In this document: positions 50,641-61,344 of the stretch, one piece after another
How positions within the stretch are numbered: the first letter of the stretch is position 1
How the letters are laid out: each line of letters begins with the position of its first letter
Origin: Micromonospora sp. RP3T
GTDB taxonomy: Bacteria; Actinomycetota; Actinomycetes; Mycobacteriales; Micromonosporaceae
Length of the DNA stretch: 64,000 nt
Direction of reading: 5' to 3'
Assembly: GCF_003027925.1 (NCBI RefSeq)
Contig: NZ_PYPS01000038.1
Span: 1-64,000 of the forward strand
Made by a program: the position numbers and the translations under genes
The notes under the pieces: model-generated
The model's input: the letters and a program-made list of their open reading frames with translations, nothing else
Told to the model about the DNA's origin: nothing
Database searches by the model: none

Positions 50641-52557
50641 GTGGCACCACCTCAGGGACAGATGCGCCCCGGACGGCAACTCGCCGTGCTCGGGTTCATC
50701 TTCGTCGTCCTCTATCTTTTGGTGTTCTTCTCGGGCGGCGCCAGCGGTGGCTGGAAGGACCGGCTGGAGCCCCGGCTCGGCCTGGACCTCATCGGCGGCA
50801 CCCGGCTGACGCTCGAGGCCACCAACACGGTCGACGGCAAGCCGCCGACCTCGGAGAACCTCGAAGAGGCGCGCCAGATCATCGAGAGCCGGGTCAACGC
50901 CTACGGCGTGGCCGAGGCGGAGGTGGTCACCGAGGGCAACCGGAACATCGTCATCTCCCTGCCCGGTCAGAACCGTGACCTGACCGACGTGGGCAGCGCC
51001 GCCGAGCTGCGCTTCCGCAAGGTACTCAAGGCCACCGACGGCAGCGGCGCGGCCGCCGCCCCGCCGCCGAGCCCCAGCGCCTCGGCGGCCCCGTCCGGCA
51101 GCGCCAAGCCCTCGGGCAGCGCCTCGCCGAAGCCGTCCGGCAGCGCGTCGCCGAAGCCGAGCGCCAGCGCCAAGGTCACCGCGTCGCCGAGCGCCGGCGG
51201 GCAGGGCGGCATGGCCCCCGCGCCGAGCGCCAGCGCCACGCCGACGCCGTCGGCCCCGGCGAGCGCCGCGCCGAGTCCGAGCGCCAGCGCCGCGCCGGTG
51301 CCGCAGAGCATCGAGCAGCAGCGCAAGGCCGTCGAGCAGAAGGTGGGCGCGGCCGCCTGGGCCGCCGCCTCCGGGCTCCAGGCCCCGGCCGATCCGGCGC
51401 AGGCCGCCGCGTTCAAGCCGTTCGGCACGCTCTCCCCGCAGGAGATCGCGGTGCTCCCGGTCGAGATGCAGTTCAACGTGCCGACCATCACCTGTGCCCA
51501 GCTCGACAAGCGGCCGGCCGGCTCGATCAACGACCCGAAGCAGAAGGCGGTGGCCTGCGAGTCCGGCGCCAAGTACCTGCTCGACGTGGCCAAGGTGGAG
51601 GGCACCGACGTCAAGAACGCCTCCGCCCAGCTCGACCAGACCAGCTCCTGGGTGGTCAGCCTGAACTTCACCGGCGACGGCCAGGAGAAGTGGACCGCGC
51701 TGACCCGCGAGTCGTTCAACAACGAGGGCCAGGCCTGCGACCAGACCGCGCTCGGCCAGGACGGCAAGTGCCGGGTCGCCGTGGTGCTGGACAACGAGAT
51801 CGTCTCCTCGCCGGAGATCCAGGGCGTGCTCACCGGCGACTCGCAGATCACCGGCAGTTTCGACAACAAGTCGGCGAACGCGCTGGCCAGCCAGCTCCGC
51901 TACGGTGCGCTGCCGGTCACGTTCGAGCCGCAGGAGAGCCAGAACGTCACCGCGACGCTTGGTGACAGCCACCTGCGGGCCGGCCTGCTGGCCGCCGGCA
52001 TCGGCATGCTGCTGGTCATCATCTACTCGTTCTTCTACTACCGGCTGCTGGGCTCCGTCATCTTCCTCAGCCTGGTGCTCTCCGCGCTGCTGGTCTTCGG
52101 CGCGCTGGTGGTGCTGGGCCGGTCGATCGGGTTCACGCTCACGCTCGCCGGCATCGCCGGCATGATCGTCTCACTCGGTGTGGCGGCGGACTCGTTCGTC
52201 ATCTACTTCGAACGACTCAAGGACGAGATCCGCGAGGGCCGCAGCCCGCGCAGCGCGGTGCCCCGTGCCTGGATCCGGGCCCGCCGGACGATCATCTCGG
52301 CGAACGCCATCACGCTGATGTCGGCAGTGGTGCTCTACATCGTGTCGGTCGGCGCGGTGAAGGGCTTCGCCTTCGCGCTCGGCCTGGCGACCGTGCTCGA
52401 CCTGGTCGTCGTGTTCCTCTTCCGCCACCCGATCATGACGATGTTCGCCCGCACCCGGGCGTTCCTGTCCCCGCGGGTCAGCGGTCTGGGCCGGGCGCTG
52501 CCGGCCCGGTCGGCCGAGCCGGGCACCGCCCGCAACCCGCGCGTCAAGGAGGCCTGA
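50641..52557 (+). CDS. secD: Protein-export membrane protein SecD
   Basis: 638 aa, six transmembrane helices. The N-terminal GLDLIGGTRLTLEA motif and the C-terminal helix bundle with GVAADSFVIYFERLKDEI drive export using the proton gradient. Residues about 133-222 form a low-complexity Ala/Ser/Pro/Lys insert built from repeated PSASA and SGSASPKP units, much longer than in most SecD. GTG 50641 has AGGA 5 nt upstream. secF starts 1 nt after the stop. Confidence 0.97.
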   Translation: MAPPQGQMRPGRQLAVLGFIFVVLYLLVFFSGGASGGWKDRLEPRLGLDLIGGTRLTLEATNTVDGKPPTSENLEEARQIIESRVNAYGVAEAEVVTEGNRNIVISLPGQNRDLTDVGSAAELRFRKVLKATDGSGAAAAPPPSPSASAAPSGSAKPSGSASPKPSGSASPKPSASAKVTASPSAGGQGGMAPAPSASATPTPSAPASAAPSPSASAAPVPQSIEQQRKAVEQKVGAAAWAAASGLQAPADPAQAAAFKPFGTLSPQEIAVLPVEMQFNVPTITCAQLDKRPAGSINDPKQKAVACESGAKYLLDVAKVEGTDVKNASAQLDQTSSWVVSLNFTGDGQEKWTALTRESFNNEGQACDQTALGQDGKCRVAVVLDNEIVSSPEIQGVLTGDSQITGSFDNKSANALASQLRYGALPVTFEPQESQNVTATLGDSHLRAGLLAAGIGMLLVIIYSFFYYRLLGSVIFLSLVLSALLVFGALVVLGRSIGFTLTLAGIAGMIVSLGVAADSFVIYFERLKDEIREGRSPRSAVPRAWIRARRTIISANAITLMSAVVLYIVSVGAVKGFAFALGLATVLDLVVVFLFRHPIMTMFARTRAFLSPRVSGLGRALPARSAEPGTARNPRVKEA

Positions 52558-52558
52558 G

Positions 52559-53746
52559 ATGGCTAAGAGTGGTCTGGCCGCCCGGCTCTACCGGGGCGAG
52601 GCCGATCTCAACATCGTCGGCAAGCGCAAGCTGTGGTTCGGCGTGGCCGGCGCGCTGGTGCTGATCGCGGTGCTGAGCTTCGCGATCAACGGGTTCAAGC
52701 TCGGCATCGAGTTCGCCGGCGGCAACTCGTTCCAGGTGCCGGCCAGCGTCGGCACGCTCGACCGGGCCGAGACTGTCGTCGACGACGTGCTGGCCAAGGA
52801 GGCCCCCGGCGTCGAGGTGGTCACCGCGCAGAAGGTTGGCGGCGCCGGCGGCGAGACCTACGAGATGCGCACCGGGCAGCTCACCCCGGAGCAGGCCAAC
52901 GCGGCCAAGACCGCGATGGCGCAGGAGTTCGGCATCCAGGCCGACCAGATCAGCGGCAGCCAGGTCTCCGAGGCCTGGGGCAGCCAGGTCACCTCCCGCG
53001 CGTTCCTCGGCCTGCTGATCTTCCTCGCCGTGGTGTCGATCTACCTGGTGCTGCGCTTCGAGTGGCGGATGGCGGTCGCCGCGATCATCTCGCTGCTCAC
53101 CAACCTGGTCCTCACCTCCGGCATCTACTCACTGGTCGGCTTCGAGGTCACCCCGTCGACGATCATCGGCTTCCTCACCATCCTGGGCTTCGCGCTCTAC
53201 GACGTGGTGGTGGTCTTCGACAAGGTGCAGGAGAACACGCGGGGCATCACCGCCAACAACAACCTCACCTACGGCGAGGCGTCGAACCTGGCGCTCAACC
53301 AGAGCCTCATGCGTTCGCTGAACACGTCGGTGGTGGCGCTGCTCCCGGTCGGCGGCCTGCTGTTCATCGGTGCCGGCCTGCTCGGCGCCGGCACCCTGAA
53401 GGACCTGGGCCTGGTGCTCTTCGTCGGCATGGCGGTGGCGTTCCTGACCTCGATCCTGCTGGCCACCCCGCTGCTGGTGCTGCTGAAGAACCAGGACCCG
53501 CGGATCAGCGCGCACCACAAGCGGGTGCTCTCCCGCCGGGCGGCCATCGCCCGGGGCGAGCTCACGCCGAAGGGCGCCCCGCGCCCCGCGTCGACCGGTG
53601 ACCAGCCGATCGAGGCGGACGCGGCGCTGGCCGGCGCCGCCCCCAAGGTCGGCTCCCGGCCGACCGGCAAGCGCCCCACCGGCGCCCGGGGCGGGCGGCC
53701 CAGCGGCGGCGGGGGCAACCGGCCGGGCGGCGCGAAGCGCCGCTGA
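52559..53746 (+). CDS. secF: Protein-export membrane protein SecF
   Basis: 395 aa, six transmembrane helices. FKLGIEFAGGNSFQVPAS and YDVVVVFDKVQENTRG are family signatures. The C-terminus has a long Arg/Gly/Pro-rich basic tail (KRPTGARGGRPSGGGGNRP) that may touch lipids or ribosomes. Works with SecD. A perfect 16-bp hairpin follows. Confidence 0.97.
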   Translation: MAKSGLAARLYRGEADLNIVGKRKLWFGVAGALVLIAVLSFAINGFKLGIEFAGGNSFQVPASVGTLDRAETVVDDVLAKEAPGVEVVTAQKVGGAGGETYEMRTGQLTPEQANAAKTAMAQEFGIQADQISGSQVSEAWGSQVTSRAFLGLLIFLAVVSIYLVLRFEWRMAVAAIISLLTNLVLTSGIYSLVGFEVTPSTIIGFLTILGFALYDVVVVFDKVQENTRGITANNNLTYGEASNLALNQSLMRSLNTSVVALLPVGGLLFIGAGLLGAGTLKDLGLVLFVGMAVAFLTSILLATPLLVLLKNQDPRISAHHKRVLSRRAAIARGELTPKGAPRPASTGDQPIEADAALAGAAPKVGSRPTGKRPTGARGGRPSGGGGNRPGGAKRR

Positions 53747-53772
53747 CCGCAGGACCCGAGAAGATCCACCGG

Positions 53773-53814
53773 ACGGCGTCCGTCATGCTGTTGCCACGGC
53801 ATGACGGACGCCGT
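53773..53814 (+). terminator. Hairpin between secF and apt
   Basis: Perfect 16-bp stem, arms ACGGCGTCCGTCATGC (53773-53788) and 53799-53814, 10-nt loop. It lies 27 nt after secF and 18 nt before the first apt start. There is no strong T-run after it, so it may terminate, attenuate or stabilise. Confidence 0.65.
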
Positions 53815-53831
53815 CGTCGTTTCGAGAGGAC

Positions 53832-54410
53832 ATGGGACGCATCGTGACGGAGACGCACACCACCGGCGTACGGGGAGACAGCGGTCCCGAGGCTGCCCGG
53901 CTGGTCGCCAGCCGGCTGCTGGACGTGCCGGACTTTCCCAAGCCGGGGGTCATGTTCAAGGATCTGATGCCGCTCTTCGCCGACGGCGTGGCGTTCCGTG
54001 AGGTGATCGACCGGATCATCGCGTACCACGGTCCGGAGTCCTTCGACGTGGTCGCCGGCATCGAGGCGCGCGGGTTCGTGCTGGCCGCCGCCGTCGCGTA
54101 CGCCACCGGCGTCGGCGTGGTGCCGGTACGCAAGGCCGGCAAGCTGCCCCGCGCCACCCACTCGGCCTCGTACGCGCTGGAGTACGGCGAGGCGACGCTG
54201 GAGGTGCACCAGGACGCGTTCACCGCCGGGCACCGGGTGCTGGTGCTGGACGACGTGCTGGCCACCGGCGGCACCGCCGAGGCCACGCTCGACCTGGTGG
54301 AGCGGGCCGGCGGCACGGTCGCCGGTTTCACGGTCCTGCTGGAGCTGGGCTTCCTCCAGGGGCGGGAGCGCCTCGCTCCGCGTCCGGTCCATGCCCTGCT
54401 GACCGTTTGA
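53832..54410 (+). CDS. apt: Adenine phosphoribosyltransferase
   Basis: 192 aa. Converts adenine and PRPP to AMP in purine salvage. The PRPP-binding motif VLVLDDVLATGGTAEA and the upstream GIEARGFVLAAAVA are intact. GAGAGGA ends 1 nt before ATG 53832, which is too close, so GTG 53844 with GGGA upstream is a serious alternative. apt before relA is the usual actinobacterial order. Confidence 0.95.
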   Translation: MGRIVTETHTTGVRGDSGPEAARLVASRLLDVPDFPKPGVMFKDLMPLFADGVAFREVIDRIIAYHGPESFDVVAGIEARGFVLAAAVAYATGVGVVPVRKAGKLPRATHSASYALEYGEATLEVHQDAFTAGHRVLVLDDVLATGGTAEATLDLVERAGGTVAGFTVLLELGFLQGRERLAPRPVHALLTV

Positions 54411-54479
54411 CAGTGCTCGTCCCGCGCCGCCCGCCGGCACCGACCGTCCGGGGGAGCGGCGGTGTGTCCTGCCTACGGG

Positions 54480-54485
54480 TAGCAT
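54480..54485 (+). promoter_or_regulatory. Candidate -10 box of relA
   Basis: TAGCAT 157 nt before the GTG start would give a leader of about 150 nt ending in GAGGAGG. Confidence 0.35.
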
Positions 54486-54641
54486 TGCCCTTTGCCTGAC
54501 CGGGCGGGCGACCGTCCGCGGGCGGCGGAGCCGCCGGGGCCGAGCCCCGGTGACCGGAGCGGAACAACACCGGCCCCCGGGTCGGTTGGATCAGACGTCG
54601 GCCGGACGGCCGGCGCATCCCGGCGAACGGTGAGGAGGCCG

Positions 54642-57113
<2,472 letters not shown>

Positions 57114-57127
57114 GCAGGCACGTACGA

Positions 57128-57160
57128 GAAACGCCCGCCGGTCGGTCCGGCGGGCGTTTC
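57128..57160. terminator. Terminator between relA and the cyclophilin gene
   Basis: GAAACGCCCGCCGG (57128-57141) pairs perfectly with 57147-57160 around TCGGT; the arms end in TTTC and GAAA, so it can work in both directions for the convergent genes. Confidence 0.85.
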
Positions 57161-57174
57161 GTCGCTGACGTGGG

Positions 57175-58011
57175 TCAGCCCTGGATGTCGCTCAGGCTCA
57201 CCTTGGTCATCACGATCTCCTTCTTCGGGTGACCGCCGCCGGCCTGCTTCGCGAACGCGCCGTCGTCACCGGCCGCGGCGACCTGCTTCACCACGTCCAT
57301 GCCGCCGGTGATGGTGCCCAGCACCGTGTAGTTCGGGTCGAGCGGGGAGTCGCCGTACACGATGAAGAACTGGCTGCCGGTGCTGCCCGGCTGGCCGGAG
57401 TTGGCCATCGCGATGACGCCCTCCGGGTACGGCGGGCGCTTGTTGGTGGGCAGGTTCTCCTCGGCCAGGTTGTAGCTCGGCCCGCCGGTGCCGTCGGTGT
57501 CCCGCCAGCCCTTGCCGGTCGCGCTCGGGTCGCCGCACTGGAGCACCTTGATGCCCTCGGTGACCAGCCGGTGGCACTTGGTGTTGTCGAAGAAGCCCTT
57601 GCTGGCCAGGTGCGTGAAGCTGCCGGCGGTGCACGGCACCAGGCTCCGGTCCAGCGTCGCGGTGATCGGCCCCAGGTTGGTGTCGATCGTCATCGTCTGG
57701 GTGCCCTTGCTCGCCTGCTGCGCCGGGGGCAGCCCAACGTCCTTGATCTGCGCCGGCCGGCCCTCCTTGGGCACCTCGTTGTAGGTGCACTGGGCGAAGC
57801 CGGCCGAGGTGCCGGCCTGCTCCTTGTCGTCGTCGTCGCCGAGCGACGTGGCCAGCCAGACGGTGCCGGCCACCACGAGCACCAGCACGGCCGCGGCGCC
57901 GGCGATCGCCTGCGTCTGCCGGCGCTTGCGGGCCTTGCCGGTCCGCTCGGCCATCTCCCGCTCGAGCCGGGCCCGCGCCGCCGCCCGCTGGCGGTCTCTG
58001 GTGGACGTCAC
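57175..58011 (-). CDS. ppiB: Membrane-anchored cyclophilin-type peptidyl-prolyl isomerase
   Basis: 278 aa from GTG 58011 (GGAG 5 nt upstream; GTG 58017 is too close). A basic N-terminal coil (RDRQRAAARARLEREMAER) precedes one transmembrane helix (IAGAAAVLVLVVAGTVWLA). The outer cyclophilin domain contains GFFDNTKCHRLV, VIAMANSGQPGSTGSQFFIV and YTVLGTITGGMDVV. It probably folds secreted proteins outside the membrane. A paralogue lies directly upstream, and export genes are near. Confidence 0.94.
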   Translation of the reverse strand: MTSTRDRQRAAARARLEREMAERTGKARKRRQTQAIAGAAAVLVLVVAGTVWLATSLGDDDDKEQAGTSAGFAQCTYNEVPKEGRPAQIKDVGLPPAQQASKGTQTMTIDTNLGPITATLDRSLVPCTAGSFTHLASKGFFDNTKCHRLVTEGIKVLQCGDPSATGKGWRDTDGTGGPSYNLAEENLPTNKRPPYPEGVIAMANSGQPGSTGSQFFIVYGDSPLDPNYTVLGTITGGMDVVKQVAAAGDDGAFAKQAGGGHPKKEIVMTKVSLSDIQG

Positions 58012-58093
58012 GGTCACTCCTCACCTGCTGTGCATCGGGGGACGGCGTCGCGCGCCGTCGAGTCAGGGTGGGTCAGGGCCGACCCGAGGTGGA

Positions 58094-58945
58094 TCAACCG
58101 GCGCTGGGGCTGCTCGCCGGCGCGGCGTTCGGCTCGCCGGCGGTGAGGCTCTGGATCACCACGTCCGTCTTCGGCTTGACCTTCGCCCCGCTGCCATTGT
58201 CCACGGTCGGGAGCGCGCCGATCTTCTCCACCACGTCCAGCCCGCCGGTGACCCGGCCGACGACGCTGTAGGCCGGCTTCGCCGGGTTGAAGTCCTTGAA
58301 GAAGATCAGGAACTGGCTGCCGTTGGTGCCCGGCGGGTTGCCGACCAGGGCGACCGTGCCCTTCGGGTACGCCGGCGGCTGCCCCGGCGCGGGGGAGGCC
58401 GACGGGCTCGCCTCGGGCGCGGTGGGGACGTTCTCGTCGTAGAACGAGTAGGTCGGCCCGCCGATCCCGGTGCCGCTGGGGTCACCGCAGCGCACCGCGC
58501 CCTCGGTGGTGATCTCGTGGCACTTGGTGGTGTCGTAGAACTTCCGGCTCGCCAGGTGGGCGAGGCTCGCGCCGCCGCAGGGCGCGGCGGCCAGGTCCAG
58601 GTCGACGGTGATCGGCCCGCCCTGGTTGGTGGTCACCGTCATCGGCCGCGTGCCCGAGGTCGGCAGGTTCCTGGTGGCCGGCGTGCCGACGTCCTTGAGG
58701 TTGGCGTTCGCGGCGGCGTCCTGCGGGGTCCAGAGGCAGGTGTCCTCGGCGGCCTGATTCTTCGGCTCGGAGTCGAACGCGCCGAGCGCCCAGGCCGAAC
58801 CGGCCACGATCAGCGCGAGCACCACCGCGGCGCCCACGCCGGCCTGGATCTGCCGGCGGCGCTTCGCGACCGCGGCCCGCCGGGCGAGTTGCCGGTCGAG
58901 CTTGGCCCGCGCCAGTTTGCGCTGCCGGTCCCTGCTGGAAGCCAC
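58094..58945 (-). CDS. Second membrane-anchored cyclophilin-type isomerase
   Basis: 283 aa from GTG 58945 with GGGGAG upstream. Same plan as its neighbour: basic coil (SSRDRQRKLARAKLDRQLAR), transmembrane helix (GVGAAVVLALIVAGSAWALG) and cyclophilin domain (KFYDTTKCHEIT, GTVALVGNPPGTNGSQFLIF). A Pro/Ala/Ser-rich insert (APEASPSASPAPGQPPAY) interrupts the domain and the C-terminus is Ala/Ser/Pro-rich. A diverged tandem duplicate. Confidence 0.93.
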   Translation of the reverse strand: MASSRDRQRKLARAKLDRQLARRAAVAKRRRQIQAGVGAAVVLALIVAGSAWALGAFDSEPKNQAAEDTCLWTPQDAAANANLKDVGTPATRNLPTSGTRPMTVTTNQGGPITVDLDLAAAPCGGASLAHLASRKFYDTTKCHEITTEGAVRCGDPSGTGIGGPTYSFYDENVPTAPEASPSASPAPGQPPAYPKGTVALVGNPPGTNGSQFLIFFKDFNPAKPAYSVVGRVTGGLDVVEKIGALPTVDNGSGAKVKPKTDVVIQSLTAGEPNAAPASSPSAG

Positions 58946-59203
58946 AGGTGCTCCCCTTCCTCTGCCTGATCGTCGCCGGCGTCCGGGCGCCGCCCGCCGT
59001 CCTCGGTAGGGGTGCGCCACGCCACACGCCCGCCAGAGTGTACGGCTACCGACTGGGAAAGTGGTGTACGAGGTCCGGCCTCGCCTTATCGGGCGTTGTC
59101 ACTGGGGCCCGTGAGGCGTCCGGCACGGTGGCGGGCGAAACCCGTTCGCCGGTACGACTAGGCTGCTGAACGAGGACGACGACCGGACGGAGAGGGGACG
59201 GAC

Positions 59204-59917
59204 GTGCTCGTGGCCGGCTTTCCCGCGGACGCCTTCGGCACCAACTGCTACGTGGTGGCGACCGCGCCGGGGGAGCAGTGCGTGGTGGTCGATCCCGGCA
59301 TCGGGGTGCTCGACCGGCTCGACGCCGTGCTCGCCGAGCACCGCCTGCACCCGGCCGCCGTGCTGCTCACCCACGGCCACCTCGACCACACCTTCTCGGT
59401 GGCGCCGGTCTGTGGCGCGCGCGGCATCGCCGCCTACGTCCACCCCGAGGACCGCGAGTTGCTGGCCGACCCGTCCAAGGCGCTGTCCATGGACCTCACC
59501 GCGCTCTTCGGCGGGCGGCTGCCGTACGCCGAGCCGGACGACGTGGCCGAGCTGACCGACGGCGCGACGCTGGCGCTGGCCGGGCTGGAGATCACCGTCG
59601 ACCACGCCCCGGGCCATACCGGCGGGTCGGTGCTGTTCCGGATGCCCGGCGCCGGCTCGCCCTGGGAGGCCGACGAGATCTGCCTCTCCGGTGACGTGCT
59701 CTTCGCCGGCTCGATCGGCCGCACCGACCTGCCGGGCGGCAGCATGCCCCGCATGCTGGCCAGCCTCCGGGAGAAGGTTCTCCCGCTGGCCGACGACACC
59801 GTCGTCCTGCCCGGCCACGGCCCCGCGACCACCATCGGCCGCGAGCGCGCGAGCAACCCGTACCTCGCCGAGGTGTCCGGGTCCGCGCGCCCGGCCGCGC
59901 CCACCCGAGGCCTCTAG
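59204..59917 (+). CDS. Metallo-beta-lactamase-fold hydrolase (glyoxalase II-like)
   Basis: 237 aa. The metal-binding HxHxDH motif is H57-G-H59-L-D61-H62, and GHTGGSV, SGDVLFAGSIGRTDLPGG and LPGHGPATTIGRE supply the other ligands. Similar proteins hydrolyse thioesters such as S-lactoyl-thiols. GTG 59204 follows GAGAGGGG. The position just before hisS matches M. tuberculosis. Confidence 0.94.
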   Translation: MLVAGFPADAFGTNCYVVATAPGEQCVVVDPGIGVLDRLDAVLAEHRLHPAAVLLTHGHLDHTFSVAPVCGARGIAAYVHPEDRELLADPSKALSMDLTALFGGRLPYAEPDDVAELTDGATLALAGLEITVDHAPGHTGGSVLFRMPGAGSPWEADEICLSGDVLFAGSIGRTDLPGGSMPRMLASLREKVLPLADDTVVLPGHGPATTIGRERASNPYLAEVSGSARPAAPTRGL

Positions 59918-59958
59918 ACCCTCGCCCGCGCCGCGCGCGGGTGCCCAAGGAGTACGCC

Positions 59959-61293
59959 ATGAGCAAGCCCACGCCCCTGTCCGGTTTCCCCGAGTGGACG
60001 CCGGCGCAGCGGATGATCGAGCAGTTCGTGCTGGACCGGATCCGCGCCACGTTCGAGTTGTACGGCTTCGCGCCGCTGGAGACCCGGTCGGTCGAGCCGC
60101 TGGACCAGTTGCTGCGCAAGGGGGAGACCTCGAAGGAGGTCTACCTGCTGCGCCGGTTGCAGGCCGACGTCGACGGCCCGGCCGGTGACGACGCGCTCGG
60201 CCTGCACTTCGACCTGACCGTGCCGTTCGCCCGCTACGTGCTGGAGAACGCCGGCAAGCTCCAGTTCCCGTTCCGCCGCTACCAGATCCAGAAGGTGTGG
60301 CGGGGCGAGCGCCCGCAGGAGGGCCGCTACCGCGAGTTCCTCCAGGCCGACATCGACATCGTCGACCGGGACACGCTGCCGGCGCACTACGAGGCCGAGA
60401 TGCCGCTGGTCATCGGCGACGCGCTGCGGTCGCTGCCCATCCCGCCGGTGCGCATCCAGGTCAACAACCGCAAGATCTGCGAGGGCTTCTACCGGGGCGT
60501 CGGGCTGACCGACCCGGAGGCGGCGCTGCGGGCCGTGGACAAGCTCGACAAGATCGGTCCGGCGCGGGTGGCCGAGCTGCTGGCCGAGACCGCCGGGGCG
60601 AGCGAGGCGCAGGCCAAGGCGGCCCTGGCGCTGGCCGAGATCTCCGCGCCGGACGCCTCGTTCGCCGACGCGGTGCGCGCCCTCGGCGTCGACGACCCGC
60701 TGCTCGACGAGGGCATCGCGGAGCTGACCGCCGTGGTGGAGACCGCCGCCGCGCACGCACCCGGCCTCTGCGTCGCCGACCTGCGCATCGCCCGCGGGCT
60801 CGACTACTACACCGGCACCGTCTACGAGACCCAGATGATCGGGTACGAACGGTTCGGCTCGATCTGCTCCGGCGGCCGGTACGACAACCTGGCCAGCGCC
60901 GGCAACGTCCGGTTCCCCGGGGTGGGCATCTCGATCGGGGTGACCCGGCTGCTCGGCCTGCTCTTCGGCGCCGGGGCGCTGACCGCGTCCCGGTCGGTGC
61001 CGACGTGCGTGCTGGTCGCGGTCACTGCCGAGGAGGACCGGGCGGCCAGCGACGCGGTCGCGGCGGCGTTGCGCTCCCGGGGCGTACCCACCGAGGTGTC
61101 GCCGTCCGCGGCGAAGTTCGGCAAGCAGATCCGGTACGCCGAGCGGCGGGGCATCCCGTACGTCTGGTTCCCGGGGGCGGACGGCGACGAGGTGAAGGAC
61201 ATCCGGTCCGGCGACCAGGTGGCCGCGACGGCGGGCGAGTGGACGCCGCCCCGGGCGGACCTGAAGCCGCTGGTCGGCGGCGCTGGCGTCTGA
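59959..61293 (+). CDS. hisS: Histidyl-tRNA synthetase
   Basis: 444 aa class II synthetase. LDYYTGTVYE (histidine-binding), VWRGERPQEGRYREFLQADI (motif 2 region) and PGVGISIGVTRLLGLL (motif 3) are present, then an anticodon-binding domain. ATG 59959 has AAGGAG 6 nt upstream; an in-frame GTG at 59941 lacks one. It seems the longer archaeal-like type because of the small-domain insert after LRIQVNNRKICEGFYRG-type residues, which is a weak judgement. Confidence 0.96.
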   Translation: MSKPTPLSGFPEWTPAQRMIEQFVLDRIRATFELYGFAPLETRSVEPLDQLLRKGETSKEVYLLRRLQADVDGPAGDDALGLHFDLTVPFARYVLENAGKLQFPFRRYQIQKVWRGERPQEGRYREFLQADIDIVDRDTLPAHYEAEMPLVIGDALRSLPIPPVRIQVNNRKICEGFYRGVGLTDPEAALRAVDKLDKIGPARVAELLAETAGASEAQAKAALALAEISAPDASFADAVRALGVDDPLLDEGIAELTAVVETAAAHAPGLCVADLRIARGLDYYTGTVYETQMIGYERFGSICSGGRYDNLASAGNVRFPGVGISIGVTRLLGLLFGAGALTASRSVPTCVLVAVTAEEDRAASDAVAAALRSRGVPTEVSPSAAKFGKQIRYAERRGIPYVWFPGADGDEVKDIRSGDQVAATAGEWTPPRADLKPLVGGAGV

Positions 61294-61304
61294 CGACGAT
61301 TCGA

Positions 61305-61335
61305 CCTACGGTGGCGTAAGTTACGCCACCGTAGG
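61305..61335. promoter_or_regulatory. 31-bp perfect palindrome upstream of the desaturase
   Basis: CCTACGGTGGCGTAA (61305-61319) and TTACGCCACCGTAGG (61321-61335) are exact reverse complements around one G. Each arm also contains TACG-4nt-CGTA symmetry, giving overlapping half-sites. It starts 11 nt after hisS and ends 9 nt before the desaturase GTG. Strong candidate for a TetR-type fatty-acid repressor site; it could also act as a terminator of hisS. Confidence 0.8.
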
Positions 61336-61344
61336 GAGAACGTC

